A DNA stretch of 64,000 nt from Shewanella sp. MTB7 (GCF_027571385.1 NZ_CP085636.1:1364001-1428000); one strand, 5' to 3'. Positions 17,644 through 26,929 are shown, numbered from the stretch's first letter. Made by a program: numbers and translations. Notes: generated by a model from the letters alone, not told the origin.

Positions 17644-18711
17644 TTACTGACCAATTTCTAGGTAGGTTTGATCTGAGATACGTGTCCAAGGACGTGCAAT
17701 GCCTTGATAATGCTCTTGTGACTCGATGATCTCTTTGGTGAGCGGATCTGACTTTTTGAATTGTTTTATCAATTCATCATTTGCCTGTTGGAGCTTGATC
17801 ATGACGTTGTTAGGGAAGGTTTTGATCTGAATCTCCGGGTGTTCCTTATGTATTTTCTCTAGATTAATCGCGTTCTCATGCATTGATTGTGCGTACATGT
17901 CATAGGCTGAAGCCCGCATGGCGACAACTAAGATTTCTTGCAGATCTTTGGGCAGGGTATTAAACGCCTTTTCATTGACTAAGAATTGCAACTCAGTGGC
18001 TGGCTCATGCCAACCGGTGTAGTAGAAAGGGGCGACTTTTTGAAAACCCATACGTAGATCCAGCGAGGGCCCAACCCACTCCAATGCGTCAATGGTATTG
18101 CGTTCAAGTGCGGTATATAGCTCACCTGCTGGGATGTTTACCGGGCTAGCGCCCAATTTAGATATCACTTCGCCAGCAAATCCCGGGATCCGAATCTTAA
18201 GACCCTTTAGATCTTCGACAGAATTGATCTCTTTACGGAACCAGCCACCCATTTGATTACCTGTATTGCCACCAGGAAAAGAGAGTAATCCATAGGGGTG
18301 ATAGGTCTTCTGCATGAGTTCCATGCCCCCACCGTAGTAAAACCAGGCATATTGCTCTGTTGCCGTCATGCCAAATGGTCTTGTGGTAAAGAACATGGTG
18401 TTGAGGTCTTTACCTTTCCAATAATAGGAAGCGGAATGTCCCATCTGATATTGCCCTGCACGTACCATGTCGAAAATACCTAAGGGGGCTTTATGTTTAT
18501 TCTTGGAGTCAATGGTGATAATGAGCCGACCGTTAGACATTATTTTTACACGTCGAGCCATACTTTTAACGGTATCGCCAAATACCGGAAAGTCTTTCGG
18601 CCAGGTTTCAGCTAATCGCCAGCGATAGCTTTTCTCTGTTTCAGCCATAGTATTTGTAGAGGAAAACAATAGCGTGGAGACGATGAGTGTCTTGAATGCA
18701 TGTTTGAACAT
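17644..18711 (-). CDS. dctP: TRAP transporter substrate-binding protein (DctP family)
   Basis: A 355-residue periplasmic solute receptor with a signal peptide (first ~23 residues, ending NTMAE). The DctP family signature is clear: KGLKIRIPGFAGEV with the conserved substrate-binding arginine, and then ALEWVGPSLDLRMGF followed by YYTGWHEP. The EWVGP...GWHEP pattern resembles the TakP/lactate-binding group, which binds 2-oxo acids or lactate, so an organic monocarboxylate or sugar acid is the best guess. It is the first gene of a dctP-dctQ-dctM-porin unit and is divergent from a sensor kinase gene. Confidence 0.9.
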   Translation of the reverse strand: MFKHAFKTLIVSTLLFSSTNTMAETEKSYRWRLAETWPKDFPVFGDTVKSMARRVKIMSNGRLIITIDSKNKHKAPLGIFDMVRAGQYQMGHSASYYWKGKDLNTMFFTTRPFGMTATEQYAWFYYGGGMELMQKTYHPYGLLSFPGGNTGNQMGGWFRKEINSVEDLKGLKIRIPGFAGEVISKLGASPVNIPAGELYTALERNTIDALEWVGPSLDLRMGFQKVAPFYYTGWHEPATELQFLVNEKAFNTLPKDLQEILVVAMRASAYDMYAQSMHENAINLEKIHKEHPEIQIKTFPNNVMIKLQQANDELIKQFKKSDPLTKEIIESQEHYQGIARPWTRISDQTYLEIGQ

Positions 18712-19077
18712 CTTGGTGTCCCATATTTTTATTAGTGGACTGCCAAGTTAGTGATTTTTCGAAAGGCTAGATATTCGTTTTACTACTGAGTTGTCTACGG
18801 GTTATCACGTAGATGGGGAAAAGGGTGATGGTTGATTTTTATTTTTCTTGGCCTTTCTACGCCTGTTTGCCAGCGGTAGTTCAAACTTTTTATAAGTATA
18901 ATGTGATTGACTTATCATTTATAAAAAACAGTTCGTTACCTTTTGTTAACATTGTTTACTTGCTTAATAATCGTTAGAACCTAGCTTGCTGAAGGGCGTT
19001 AGAGTTGTAATTTACTGAGTCTAGTGCACTAATATAAAGACAATAATAAAATATAAATACAGTGATGGGATCTGATT
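18712..19077. promoter_or_regulatory. Divergent promoter region between dctP and sensor kinase, with a dyad
   Basis: A 366-base gene-free stretch. TCTACG-N8-CGTAGA at 18794-18813 is a perfect 6-bp inverted repeat about 83 bases upstream of dctP and is a candidate site for the neighbouring NarL-type regulator. A -24/-12 sigma-54 promoter was not seen. The remainder is AT-rich. Confidence 0.4.
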
Positions 19078-20460
19078 TTGGACTTCAAACAGAAGATTAT
19101 TGCACTCAGTATTCTTCCGCTAGTGCTCTCTATGTTAATTATCGTTTTGGCGCTAAATTACCAATCCGAACTCTTGTCGGAGCAAAGTGGCTCTTCCTAC
19201 AGAGAGAAGATTCTCGAACTGAGAAAACAGCAGTTACAATCCAACATTGAGCTGGCATTGGGTGCCATCAGCCATATTTATCAAGCCGCAGATGAACATG
19301 ATCCGCTTGCCAAAAAACAGGTTGCCGAGATACTGAACATGCTACAACACGGTGATGATGGCTATTTTTTTGTTTACAGCGAAGAGGGCACCAATATTGT
19401 TCATCCTCGACAGTCTTACCGAGTCGGGAAAAATTGGTGGGAGTGGGTTGATGCGTCTGGAAACCCGTTAATTCAGATTTTGATCTCAAATGCCGAGCAA
19501 GGCGGCGGTTTTCATGAATACCTTTGGGAGAAGCCATCAACGGGGTTAGTCGCAAAGAAACTTGCTTACTCGGTCATGTTGGATAAATGGCGTTGGATGA
19601 TTGGCACAGGGATCTACATCGATGATATTGACCGTGATGTTATTACTTTGCAAAAAGAGATTAACGGCTATATAAATCAAACGTTTATTGTGATTTTTGT
19701 GCTTACGGTAGCAGGGGTTGTCGTGGTGTTCTTTTCCGGTCTGTTTCTGCAAGCAAGTGAGCGAAAATTGGCGGACGGACAGCTTAAAGTCCTGACTAAT
19801 CGAATAGTTGATAGCCAAGAAGTGGAGCGTCAACGGGTCTCCCGAGAACTTCATGACGGCATTATTCAGATGCTAGTGTCGACTAAGTATGTGGTAGAGA
19901 ATGTTATTTTCAGGCTTGCTAAAGGCGATTCTGCCACCGCAGAGCTGGCTCAATGTGAGCAGTATTTAGATGCAACCATTAATGATGTTCGACGAATATC
20001 AAGGGATTTGCACCCTAATCTATTGGCCGACCACGGCTTATCTGCTGCCCTTTCTGCTTTGATTGAGGATTATCGAAATCGATTGAACATCGATATCTCT
20101 TTTGAACCCTTGGCCATTAAAAAGTTATTGCCCAGTGATGCTAGAACCACGCTATACCGTATTGCGCAAGAGGCGTTAACCAATATAGAGCGGCATGCCA
20201 ATGCGACGGCTGTGACGGTTAAAATTAACGTGAATGAGTCTTGGTTTATTCTGTCTATCACTGACAATGGCTGTGGTTTTGATACTCAGAAATTGAGTCG
20301 AAATAAGTCTCCTTTTGTGGGTATTGGATTGAGAAATATGTCTGAACGTATTAGTTATTTTAATGGACGGCTTGATATTTACAGCTCTTCATCTGGCACC
20401 AAAGTAGTCAGTAAACTGCCCAAAAAACTACTCAACTATAGCAATTCAAGCAAGAGGTAG
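19078..20460 (+). CDS. Cache-domain sensor histidine kinase (NarL-type, HisKA_3)
   Basis: A 460-residue sensor with two membrane segments (about 8-27 and 203-225) around a periplasmic region at about 28-200. That region has the Cache look (GYFFVYSEEGTNIVHP, WRWMIGTGIYIDD), a fold that binds small organic acids. The cytoplasmic part has RELHDGIIQ with His259 as the phosphorylated residue (HisKA_3) and an ATPase domain with NIERHANA and FIGIGLRNM-like text. The start is TTG 19078; GATGGGA at 19064-19070 is a fair ribosome-binding site and no in-frame ATG is suitable. It is directly followed by its regulator and lies divergent from dctP, so it probably senses the TRAP substrate. Confidence 0.88.
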   Translation: MDFKQKIIALSILPLVLSMLIIVLALNYQSELLSEQSGSSYREKILELRKQQLQSNIELALGAISHIYQAADEHDPLAKKQVAEILNMLQHGDDGYFFVYSEEGTNIVHPRQSYRVGKNWWEWVDASGNPLIQILISNAEQGGGFHEYLWEKPSTGLVAKKLAYSVMLDKWRWMIGTGIYIDDIDRDVITLQKEINGYINQTFIVIFVLTVAGVVVVFFSGLFLQASERKLADGQLKVLTNRIVDSQEVERQRVSRELHDGIIQMLVSTKYVVENVIFRLAKGDSATAELAQCEQYLDATINDVRRISRDLHPNLLADHGLSAALSALIEDYRNRLNIDISFEPLAIKKLLPSDARTTLYRIAQEALTNIERHANATAVTVKINVNESWFILSITDNGCGFDTQKLSRNKSPFVGIGLRNMSERISYFNGRLDIYSSSSGTKVVSKLPKKLLNYSNSSKR

Positions 20461-21084
20461 ATGATGCGAATTTTTATTGTGGATGATCACTCTATTTTTA
20501 GAGAGGGATTAATAGCACGCTTATCCATGGATGATGATTTTGTCGTTGTTGGGCAGGCGGCAAATGGCAAAGAAGCCCTAGAGAAAGTGCCTAAACTTAT
20601 GCCAGATATTGTACTGATGGACATCAGCATGCCAGAAATGAATGGCATGGATACTGCTGAGATATTTAAAGATAAGTTTCCTGACATCAAGATCCTCGTT
20701 TTGAGCATGCATGATGATAAAGAGTACGTTCTGAGTGTGCTTAACCATGGCGTGAATGGTTATGCCCTGAAGGATATCAGTGCAGCAGAGATGTTTTATG
20801 CCTTAAGAGTGATCTACAACGGTGGGATATATTACAGTCGAGCTATATCAGATCTACTGATTAAAAGCAGCCTAGAGCCAAGTAAGAACACGGTATTAAC
20901 CACAAGAGAGCAGACGGTTTTGCGTTTATTAGCGTCAGGGTTGAATAATAAAGAGCTGGCAAGAGAGCTTGATATTAGTGTGCGTACCATTGAAACTCAT
21001 CGACGGAATATAAAAGATAAATTAGCCATCAAAACCAGTGCTGGTTTAGTTCGGTATGCCATTGACCATGGGCTTGATGACTAA
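20461..21084 (+). CDS. NarL/FixJ-family response regulator
   Basis: A 207-residue regulator: a receiver domain at 1-120 with Asp54 (VLMDISMPEMNG) as phosphate acceptor, and a C-terminal LuxR-type HTH at ~145-205 (LTTREQTVLRLLASGLNNKELA). Its ATG begins on the base after the kinase stop, so the two are co-translated. A second ATG three bases on is an alternative start. The genes form a two-component system whose likely target is the divergent TRAP operon. Confidence 0.93.
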   Translation: MMRIFIVDDHSIFREGLIARLSMDDDFVVVGQAANGKEALEKVPKLMPDIVLMDISMPEMNGMDTAEIFKDKFPDIKILVLSMHDDKEYVLSVLNHGVNGYALKDISAAEMFYALRVIYNGGIYYSRAISDLLIKSSLEPSKNTVLTTREQTVLRLLASGLNNKELARELDISVRTIETHRRNIKDKLAIKTSAGLVRYAIDHGLDD

Positions 21085-21091
21085 TGTTATC

Positions 21092-21466
21092 CTACACCTC
21101 TTTAATAAACGCTTGTCCAGGCTGCCAGTCGATATAGACGCTGTCTTTCTCTTCCATATAGGGCGCTTTGACGAAAACAGATTTAAAATTCTTGTCGCTC
21201 TCATTACGAAAAAGATGAGACTCACCGGGTTCACATCTCAGATAATCGCCCTCTTTTATCAGCACTCTTACCCCATCTACATAGACGGCGCATTCTCCCT
21301 CTAATACCAGGAATGACTCTTCCTGCTTGACATGTTTGTGGCAAGGATGAGCTTCACCGGGTGTGATGACCACTATGCCAAAGTCGACTCTTGGGCCATT
21401 AGTGACATATTTAGGACCATACTCACCGAAGCGATAGTCATGCTCTGATTCATTCGTTAAATACAT
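21092..21466 (-). CDS. Cupin-domain protein
   Basis: A 124-residue single cupin. Motif 1 is seen as HPCHKHVKQEESFLVLEG (His, His, Glu metal ligands) and motif 2 as GDYLRCEPGESHLFRN with a further histidine. Small cupins of this type act as sugar isomerases, lyases or binding proteins; the reaction is not known. It lies 91 bases after the LsrK-like kinase on the same strand, probably in one unit, and its stop is only 7 bases from that of the convergent regulator gene. Confidence 0.85.
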   Translation of the reverse strand: MYLTNESEHDYRFGEYGPKYVTNGPRVDFGIVVITPGEAHPCHKHVKQEESFLVLEGECAVYVDGVRVLIKEGDYLRCEPGESHLFRNESDKNFKSVFVKAPYMEEKDSVYIDWQPGQAFIKEV

Positions 21467-21556
21467 AATGGTTCCTGTCTGTTTTTTTGTATTGTTGATT
21501 ACGATATTAATTTAATGGCTCGACACCTTGTTAGTTTTATCTTGAGTTCGTAAATA

Positions 21557-23134
21557 TTACAACCCCGGCGCCTGCCACATTGAGGTGGTTAAGCCCTGAT
21601 CGACTAAATTTAACTCTTGTTTGTAGACCTTAAGCCAACGTTGTTTTAGTGCTTGGTAAGTCTGATAATTATCCATATTTGGCAGGTAGGTCTTTTCCCA
21701 GACAACCAGCTCTTTGGCGGCGGATTTCATGTTGGTATAGATACCTATCCCGACACCAGCAGCCATGGCTGCTCCCAGTGCGGTGGCTTCTTTTACTTTA
21801 GGGATTTTGACTTTCTTGCCTGTCACATCGGCTAATATCTGCGGCCAAAGCACTCCCTTACTGGCTCCACCAGCAAATACTAAAGTATCATTTTCGATGT
21901 TATGTTCGTTAGCGATGAATGCGTGGATCTTTTCTAAATTAATGGCCGAGACGATACATGCATTCTCCTCTAGGCTGCGAAAGAGGCAAGCTCGACTGCT
22001 CTTTTCTGGATCAAGTGACAGATTGATAAAAGAGGGCGCGGCGTGATACCAGTGGCCGTAGTTCATTGCATCGGAAAATATCGGCAGAATATCGTGGGAA
22101 CCGACGGGGACTTTGTTGGCCATCTCCTCGAGTAGCGCATACACATCAATACCCCGCCGCAGTGCTTCTTGTTGCTCTAGTTGGCAAAAAGTATCCCTAA
22201 ACCAGCGCATGACTAAACCACTAAAAAAAGTGATCCCTTCAGCTTGTGAGATCCCAGGGATCACGTGGGGATTGATGCGAATAGACATATCTTCTGGTGG
22301 TGGCGTCGATGCTGGGATATTAACAACTTGCTGCCAAAAACTGCCTCCTAATACCGCCATATCACCCAGTTCCACCACCCCAAGACCTGCAGCGCCTAAC
22401 TGTACATCACCACCGCCCATGACAACGGCTGTGCCGACAGTTAACCCTGATTGGCTGGCCGCTAGCGCAGTGACTTCGCCAATCCTCGTGCCCGTTTCAT
22501 GCACGGGGGGAAAGAGGGTTTCATTGACACCGACCTCAAGAGCCATCTGAGGAAGCCAGTGCCGCTGAGCCAGAGAAAATATACCTGTGGTGCCGGCATT
22601 AGAAGGTTCAGTTGCTATCACGCCGCTAAGTTTCGCCAATATCCAATCACTGATCATAGTGACAGATGCCGCCTTAGCGTATATTTCTGGGTGATGTTCC
22701 TTAAGCCAGAGAATTCTTGGCAAGGCGCCTAGGGCGAAGGTTTGGCCTGATTGCAGGTAATACTCATGTTCAATATCTGTCGCTGCATCTTTTAAGGCGT
22801 GGACCTGTTCGGCGGCTCTCGCATCGACATTGGCTACAGCCCAAATTTCTTGCCCCTCTTTGTCGAACAGTACGATTCCCTCTCGCATGCTGGTGGCGGA
22901 AATTGAGACTATCTGCTCGGGGGCGATGTTGGCATCCTTGAGCACATACTGAATACAGCGACAAAGCAGTATCCAGTTCTTCTGGCAGTCAAACCCCATG
23001 GAGTTTTTAACGCCCTCTTCAGCGAGATGTGACCATTCCTCCTGACTCACTGAGATTTGATGACCTTTAAGATCAAACAACACCGCTCTTCCACTACCCG
23101 TTCCTGCATCTATCGCTAACAGATAGTTTTCCAT
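21557..23134 (-). CDS. FGGY carbohydrate kinase, LsrK-like
   Basis: A 525-residue kinase close to autoinducer-2 kinase LsrK throughout, including SMREGIVLFD, ANVDARAAEQV, GGDVQLGAAGLGV, INPHVIPG and the very C-terminus GLTTSMWQAPGL. The FGGY ATP-binding motifs are present (DAGTGSGRAVLFD near the start; FAGGASKGVLWPQILADVTG). Start is ATG 23134 and not 23140, because AGGAG lies 6 bases before it. No lsrR, lsrACDB or lsrFG genes are near. The upstream neighbour is a class II aldolase and the downstream one a cupin, so it may phosphorylate a ketose-like substrate for the aldolase instead of AI-2. The family is sure; the substrate is uncertain. Confidence 0.85.
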   Translation of the reverse strand: MENYLLAIDAGTGSGRAVLFDLKGHQISVSQEEWSHLAEEGVKNSMGFDCQKNWILLCRCIQYVLKDANIAPEQIVSISATSMREGIVLFDKEGQEIWAVANVDARAAEQVHALKDAATDIEHEYYLQSGQTFALGALPRILWLKEHHPEIYAKAASVTMISDWILAKLSGVIATEPSNAGTTGIFSLAQRHWLPQMALEVGVNETLFPPVHETGTRIGEVTALAASQSGLTVGTAVVMGGGDVQLGAAGLGVVELGDMAVLGGSFWQQVVNIPASTPPPEDMSIRINPHVIPGISQAEGITFFSGLVMRWFRDTFCQLEQQEALRRGIDVYALLEEMANKVPVGSHDILPIFSDAMNYGHWYHAAPSFINLSLDPEKSSRACLFRSLEENACIVSAINLEKIHAFIANEHNIENDTLVFAGGASKGVLWPQILADVTGKKVKIPKVKEATALGAAMAAGVGIGIYTNMKSAAKELVVWEKTYLPNMDNYQTYQALKQRWLKVYKQELNLVDQGLTTSMWQAPGL

Positions 23135-23204
23135 ACGCATCTCCTAATCTCTACATAAAGTGTCGGGGCTAGAGGAAACTGCTTCTAGCTTGCTTAGCTT
23201 GTTC

Positions 23205-24920
23205 TTAAACCTTAACTTCATCATCATTGGGAGCATAGTCAGGTGACAGCATCATGGTGATGGCACTGGTTAGATTGAATAGGCCTGCATGCCGATCTTC
23301 AGTAGAACCAATATTCGTATCCACAGCAGAGTTAAGCGCGAACACATTAATGTTCTCACTACTCATCACAGGTAGCGTGACATGATTGACACAAAGCACC
23401 GTGGGGGAGAGGCCGTGCTTTAAAAATGCTTCGCAGGTGTTGATCAGTATTAGATTGGCTGAATCATCGTTTAAACAGACAAGGATATCTAGGCCACCAA
23501 AATCAATGACTGCGGTTTCAGCTGCTTGTTGACATTTATCTAAGGTATCAAAATCATGATATTCATTCAGCTCAAGGACATTAGCACCCAGCTTGGTGAG
23601 TTGAGCAACAACAGCTTGCCTGACTTCAGTGGCTGCTGGGGTGACCATCACGACCTTGCCTAATAAGGGTTGATTATTGCTGGAAACTTTTTTAAGTTTG
23701 GCTTGTTCAAGTTCCCAATATTCAACCTCAAATATCTCCTGAGGACTTAATGCCTGATATTGACTTAATTGTTCGGCTGTCAAAATAGCATCAAAAGTAT
23801 GGCTGGTGATGTCTTCAATGATGAGTGCTTCTTTTACGGTTTTCCCAAATGAAATCGCGGCCTTCCCCTGCCAAATAGCAAAGTTTGGCGCGTAGTTGAG
23901 CATGGTTTGATCATGCTGATACGTTTCAAAGTACTCGATGTAATTGCTGGCATATTCACTCAGTTCAGCTTCAATATTCTCGCCAAAAATAATCGGGATC
24001 CGTTTAGTGCGAATAACATGATCGGGTGTTAATGGGCCACGCGTCACAATCTCTTTGAGTTTGGGGTGGCTGGCAATATGGCATGAAGGAACTGAGCTAT
24101 TGAGCAGTGCTACCTGTGCCGCGCCTTTTTGCGCCGAAACCAGCTTACGTATTCGAGCCAGCTCCACTAAATCAATGCTAATATCTTGTTCAGGGTAACC
24201 GTTTGGTGCCTGTCCATTTGCCTCTTCAATGGCTTCTGATTTCAGGCACAGTTGAGCTTCGATGAATTGCTCCGCTTCTGTGACGAGCTCAATGGTTTTC
24301 TCATAGGCTGTTTTGGCATCATCGCTGAAGGTAAACAGGCCGTGATTCATCAGGACTATGCCCTCTATTGATTGCCATTTCAGATAGCGCGTCATCTCAT
24401 ACACCAATTTTGCCAACGCAAATCCTGGCATTACATAAGGAATAACGAACACACGTTTGCCATACAATTCTTGGATCTTTACCTTGCCGTCTGGTGTATT
24501 TGTTAACGTGACGATGGCATCAGCGTGAGTATGATCGACATAGGCAAAGGGGATGATGGCGTGCAGAATCGCTTCTACAGAGGGGTTGGGTGCACTAGGA
24601 TCTATCATGGCTGCACGTTGATATTTGACCATGTCGCTGTCGCTGAGATCCGACAGTTGAGCCATCTTAAGTAGCACGTCCATCTTTACCGGTGCAAATC
24701 CTGCGGCTTCAATGGTCTCTAGATCCCAACCGCTGCCTTTAACATAGAGTATCTCTTCTACTTCACCGAATAGGTTAGTAACTTGAGTTTTTACTGACGT
24801 ATTACCGCCCCCATGGAGCACTAGTGCTGGTTCTTGACCTAGTAGCCTAGAGGTATAGACCCTGAATGCTAACGGAGTATTAAGTTGATCTGCAATCTCA
24901 TTTTGCCACAAGCTTTGCAT
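23205..24920 (-). CDS. Class II aldolase with degenerate short-chain dehydrogenase-like C-terminus
   Basis: About 571 residues. Residues ~1-400 are a class II aldolase/adducin-type domain: GGGNTS in the phosphate-binding region, HTHAD and MNHGLF as zinc ligands. This resembles the aldolase half of bifunctional RhaD-type enzymes. The C-terminal ~150 residues look like a shortened SDR fold (GKVVMVTPAATEVRQAV), but TGxxxGxG and YxxxK motifs are missing, so dehydrogenase activity is doubtful. The start is ATG 24920; AAGGG lies 7 bases before it, whereas the longer frame to 24986 has no good site. It is the first gene of a three-gene unit with the LsrK-like kinase and the cupin. Confidence 0.8.
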   Translation of the reverse strand: MQSLWQNEIADQLNTPLAFRVYTSRLLGQEPALVLHGGGNTSVKTQVTNLFGEVEEILYVKGSGWDLETIEAAGFAPVKMDVLLKMAQLSDLSDSDMVKYQRAAMIDPSAPNPSVEAILHAIIPFAYVDHTHADAIVTLTNTPDGKVKIQELYGKRVFVIPYVMPGFALAKLVYEMTRYLKWQSIEGIVLMNHGLFTFSDDAKTAYEKTIELVTEAEQFIEAQLCLKSEAIEEANGQAPNGYPEQDISIDLVELARIRKLVSAQKGAAQVALLNSSVPSCHIASHPKLKEIVTRGPLTPDHVIRTKRIPIIFGENIEAELSEYASNYIEYFETYQHDQTMLNYAPNFAIWQGKAAISFGKTVKEALIIEDITSHTFDAILTAEQLSQYQALSPQEIFEVEYWELEQAKLKKVSSNNQPLLGKVVMVTPAATEVRQAVVAQLTKLGANVLELNEYHDFDTLDKCQQAAETAVIDFGGLDILVCLNDDSANLILINTCEAFLKHGLSPTVLCVNHVTLPVMSSENINVFALNSAVDTNIGSTEDRHAGLFNLTSAITMMLSPDYAPNDDEVKV

Positions 24921-25302
24921 GGTAAGCCCTTCTGGATAAAAGTGATTTAGGCAAATTGCCTTGCCTTTCATGTTGGTTAATAACATAGCACAGTAATCTA
25001 AAAATTTAAGACTATTAATGGTTTAGCTTTTATTAAATTGACTTGTAAATGATTTTTTGTAACAAAAATGAATGCTTACCATATTTAATAGTGCAGTACA
25101 TCTCTCATTTTTGGTTATGATTTTTATTGTGCATAAGGAGATTGTGAACAAAGTTAATGTGAGGATAACTTGCGTAAAGTTGTTTTGTTGGTGGAGTGGT
25201 GTTTATAATATAAAACAAGGTGTGATGATGTTATTGTGTTTTGTTATCAAAATAGTTCAGTTTATCAAAATTGATTTTAGCCACATATAGTAGGTTTATA
25301 AT
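24921..25302. other. AT-rich intergenic region between aldolase and sulfatase
   Basis: A divergent, very AT-rich gap. It should hold promoters for the aldolase unit (minus) and the sulfatase (plus). A short frame from GTG 25144 to 25290 (49 codons) follows AAGGAG at 25135-25140, but its composition is unlike a protein and it is not called. No repeat or known element was seen. Confidence 0.5.
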
Positions 25303-26733
25303 ATGATTAAGGAAAAATTTAGTTTGAAGATGATAAATATTATTTTGTTTTCAAGTCTGTTCTTTGGGTTAACCATTCAAGCCGAAGAGAAGCATCATGA
25401 AAAACAACCGAATATATTATTTATTTTTGCTGATGATCTTGGATGGGGAGATTTAAGCTTGCATGGGAGTAAAACGATTGAGACTCCGAATTTGGATAAA
25501 CTCGCATCAGAAGGCAGTGAGTTTTACCAATTCTCAGTCGCAAATCCTGTTTGCTCACCGAGTCGAGCCGCGGTTATTACTGGCCAAAGTTCAGCTCGAA
25601 ATAATATTCATCATCATTTCGCGAGTACTGAACATCATCAAAAGTTCGCCATGCCAGATTGGCTTGATACTTCAGTCGTTACTATTCCTAAAGTACTTAA
25701 AAATGCTGGCTATAAAACAGCACATTTTGGTAAGTGGCATTTAACCAACAGTCATATACCGGATGCGCCAACTCTTGATCAATATGGTTATGATGAGAGT
25801 GCTGTTTTTAATGGTCCAGGTAAGCAAACTGATGCTGTTGCAGTATATAATGATACGATTAAGTTTATAAATAAAAATAAGGATAATCCATTTTTCATTA
25901 ATTTGTGGATCCACGAACCCCATACTCCCCATTATCCTGATCCTAAGTTTTTAAAAAAATATGCTCATTTGGAAGAGCAGGAGCAAATATATGCAGCAGT
26001 TGTTTCTGGGGCTGATGCGCAGATAGGGAGAGTGCTAAAAGCACTTGAAGATAATGGAATAGATGACAACACCTTAGTTATATTTTCAAGTGACAATGGG
26101 CCAGAGAAAGCGGGTGATGTAAATCATAGGTATTTATATGGTGATCCTGATGCGAAAGTTGCTGGTAGAGAACCACTAGGAAGATATTTTAGTGTTGGCT
26201 CAGCCGCGGGTTTACGAGGAGGTAAACGTGATACATATGAAGGCGGTGTCAGAGTCCCCCTCATTGCTCGATGGCCAGAAAATATACCAGTAGGCGTGGT
26301 TAATACTAGTTCGGTTGTTTCAGCTGTTGACTTTCTACCAACATTTGCAGAAATAGCGGGTGCAAAATTACCTGAAAATTATACTTCAGATGGTGAAAGC
26401 ATAGTGCCATTATTAAAGGGAGAATTTGTAACGCGTAAAAAACCTGTTTTTTGGGAATGGTATTTTAATGGGATTGAAACAGATGCAGATTATGATAAAT
26501 CTATGTTGGTGGTCAGAAAAGATGAATGGAAACTGTTTTTAGATCGGACACATAATAAAGTTGAACTATATAATCTTAAATATGATAGAAACGAAGTTAA
26601 TAACACCGCCCAGAAGTACCCAGATAAAGTTAATCAGCTAAAGAAACTTGTTTTAGATTGGAAACAAACATTGCCACGTGCACCAGTTGAAAATGCATTC
26701 TCATCTTTACGTAATAATCCCTCTGAAAGATAA
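25303..26733 (+). CDS. Exported sulfatase (formylglycine type)
   Basis: A 476-residue sulfatase with an N-terminal signal peptide (cleavage near LTIQAEE). The start NILFIFADDLGWGD supplies the metal-binding aspartates, and CSPSR at 84-88 is the conserved C-x-P-x-R motif whose cysteine becomes formylglycine. Further family motifs are HFGKWH and FSSDNGPE. It hydrolyses sulphate esters in the periplasm, probably on sugars. No maturase gene is in the window, so it depends on one elsewhere. The gene is more AT-rich than its neighbours, suggesting recent transfer. It is transcribed alone, divergent from the aldolase-kinase-cupin unit. Confidence 0.9.
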   Translation: MIKEKFSLKMINIILFSSLFFGLTIQAEEKHHEKQPNILFIFADDLGWGDLSLHGSKTIETPNLDKLASEGSEFYQFSVANPVCSPSRAAVITGQSSARNNIHHHFASTEHHQKFAMPDWLDTSVVTIPKVLKNAGYKTAHFGKWHLTNSHIPDAPTLDQYGYDESAVFNGPGKQTDAVAVYNDTIKFINKNKDNPFFINLWIHEPHTPHYPDPKFLKKYAHLEEQEQIYAAVVSGADAQIGRVLKALEDNGIDDNTLVIFSSDNGPEKAGDVNHRYLYGDPDAKVAGREPLGRYFSVGSAAGLRGGKRDTYEGGVRVPLIARWPENIPVGVVNTSSVVSAVDFLPTFAEIAGAKLPENYTSDGESIVPLLKGEFVTRKKPVFWEWYFNGIETDADYDKSMLVVRKDEWKLFLDRTHNKVELYNLKYDRNEVNNTAQKYPDKVNQLKKLVLDWKQTLPRAPVENAFSSLRNNPSER

Positions 26734-26888
26734 GTGTATTCAGTACAATGGAAGTCGTGAAAGAGGTTCTATGACGGAGTTCTACACCTACAACATACAG
26801 AACTGCTTACGTTATTAGTTATGCTTCTTGTTTAATTGCTTGGTGACATGAGTATCGAATCACTTTGTCAATCAGAGTAAGACTGTCT

Positions 26889-26929
26889 CATAACTGCTAC
26901 ACTATCAATAAAAATAGGTAGCAGTTATG
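26889..26929 (+). promoter_or_regulatory. 12-bp inverted repeat over the ribosome-binding site and start codon of the sigma-54 regulator
   Basis: CATAACTGCTAC (26889-26900) and GTAGCAGTTATG (26918-26929) are exact reverse complements with a 17-base spacer. The second arm ends in the ATG start codon (26927-26929) and covers the space after the AGG site. As RNA it would hide the start; as DNA it could be an autoregulatory operator. Confidence 0.8.

Noticed and set aside
22113..22550. 145-codon frame opposite the LsrK-like kinase
   Set aside because: Antisense shadow with Ser/Pro/Thr-rich translation and no motif.
21557..23134. Evidence for autoinducer-2 quorum sensing
   Set aside because: Kinase similarity alone is not enough; no Lsr transporter, LsrR or LsrFG gene is in the window.
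25144..25290. 49-codon frame from GTG with a good AAGGAG site
   Set aside because: Composition (Ile, Val, Cys, Trp rich) and AT-rich context look random; no homologue recognised. It could be a small peptide but cannot be supported.
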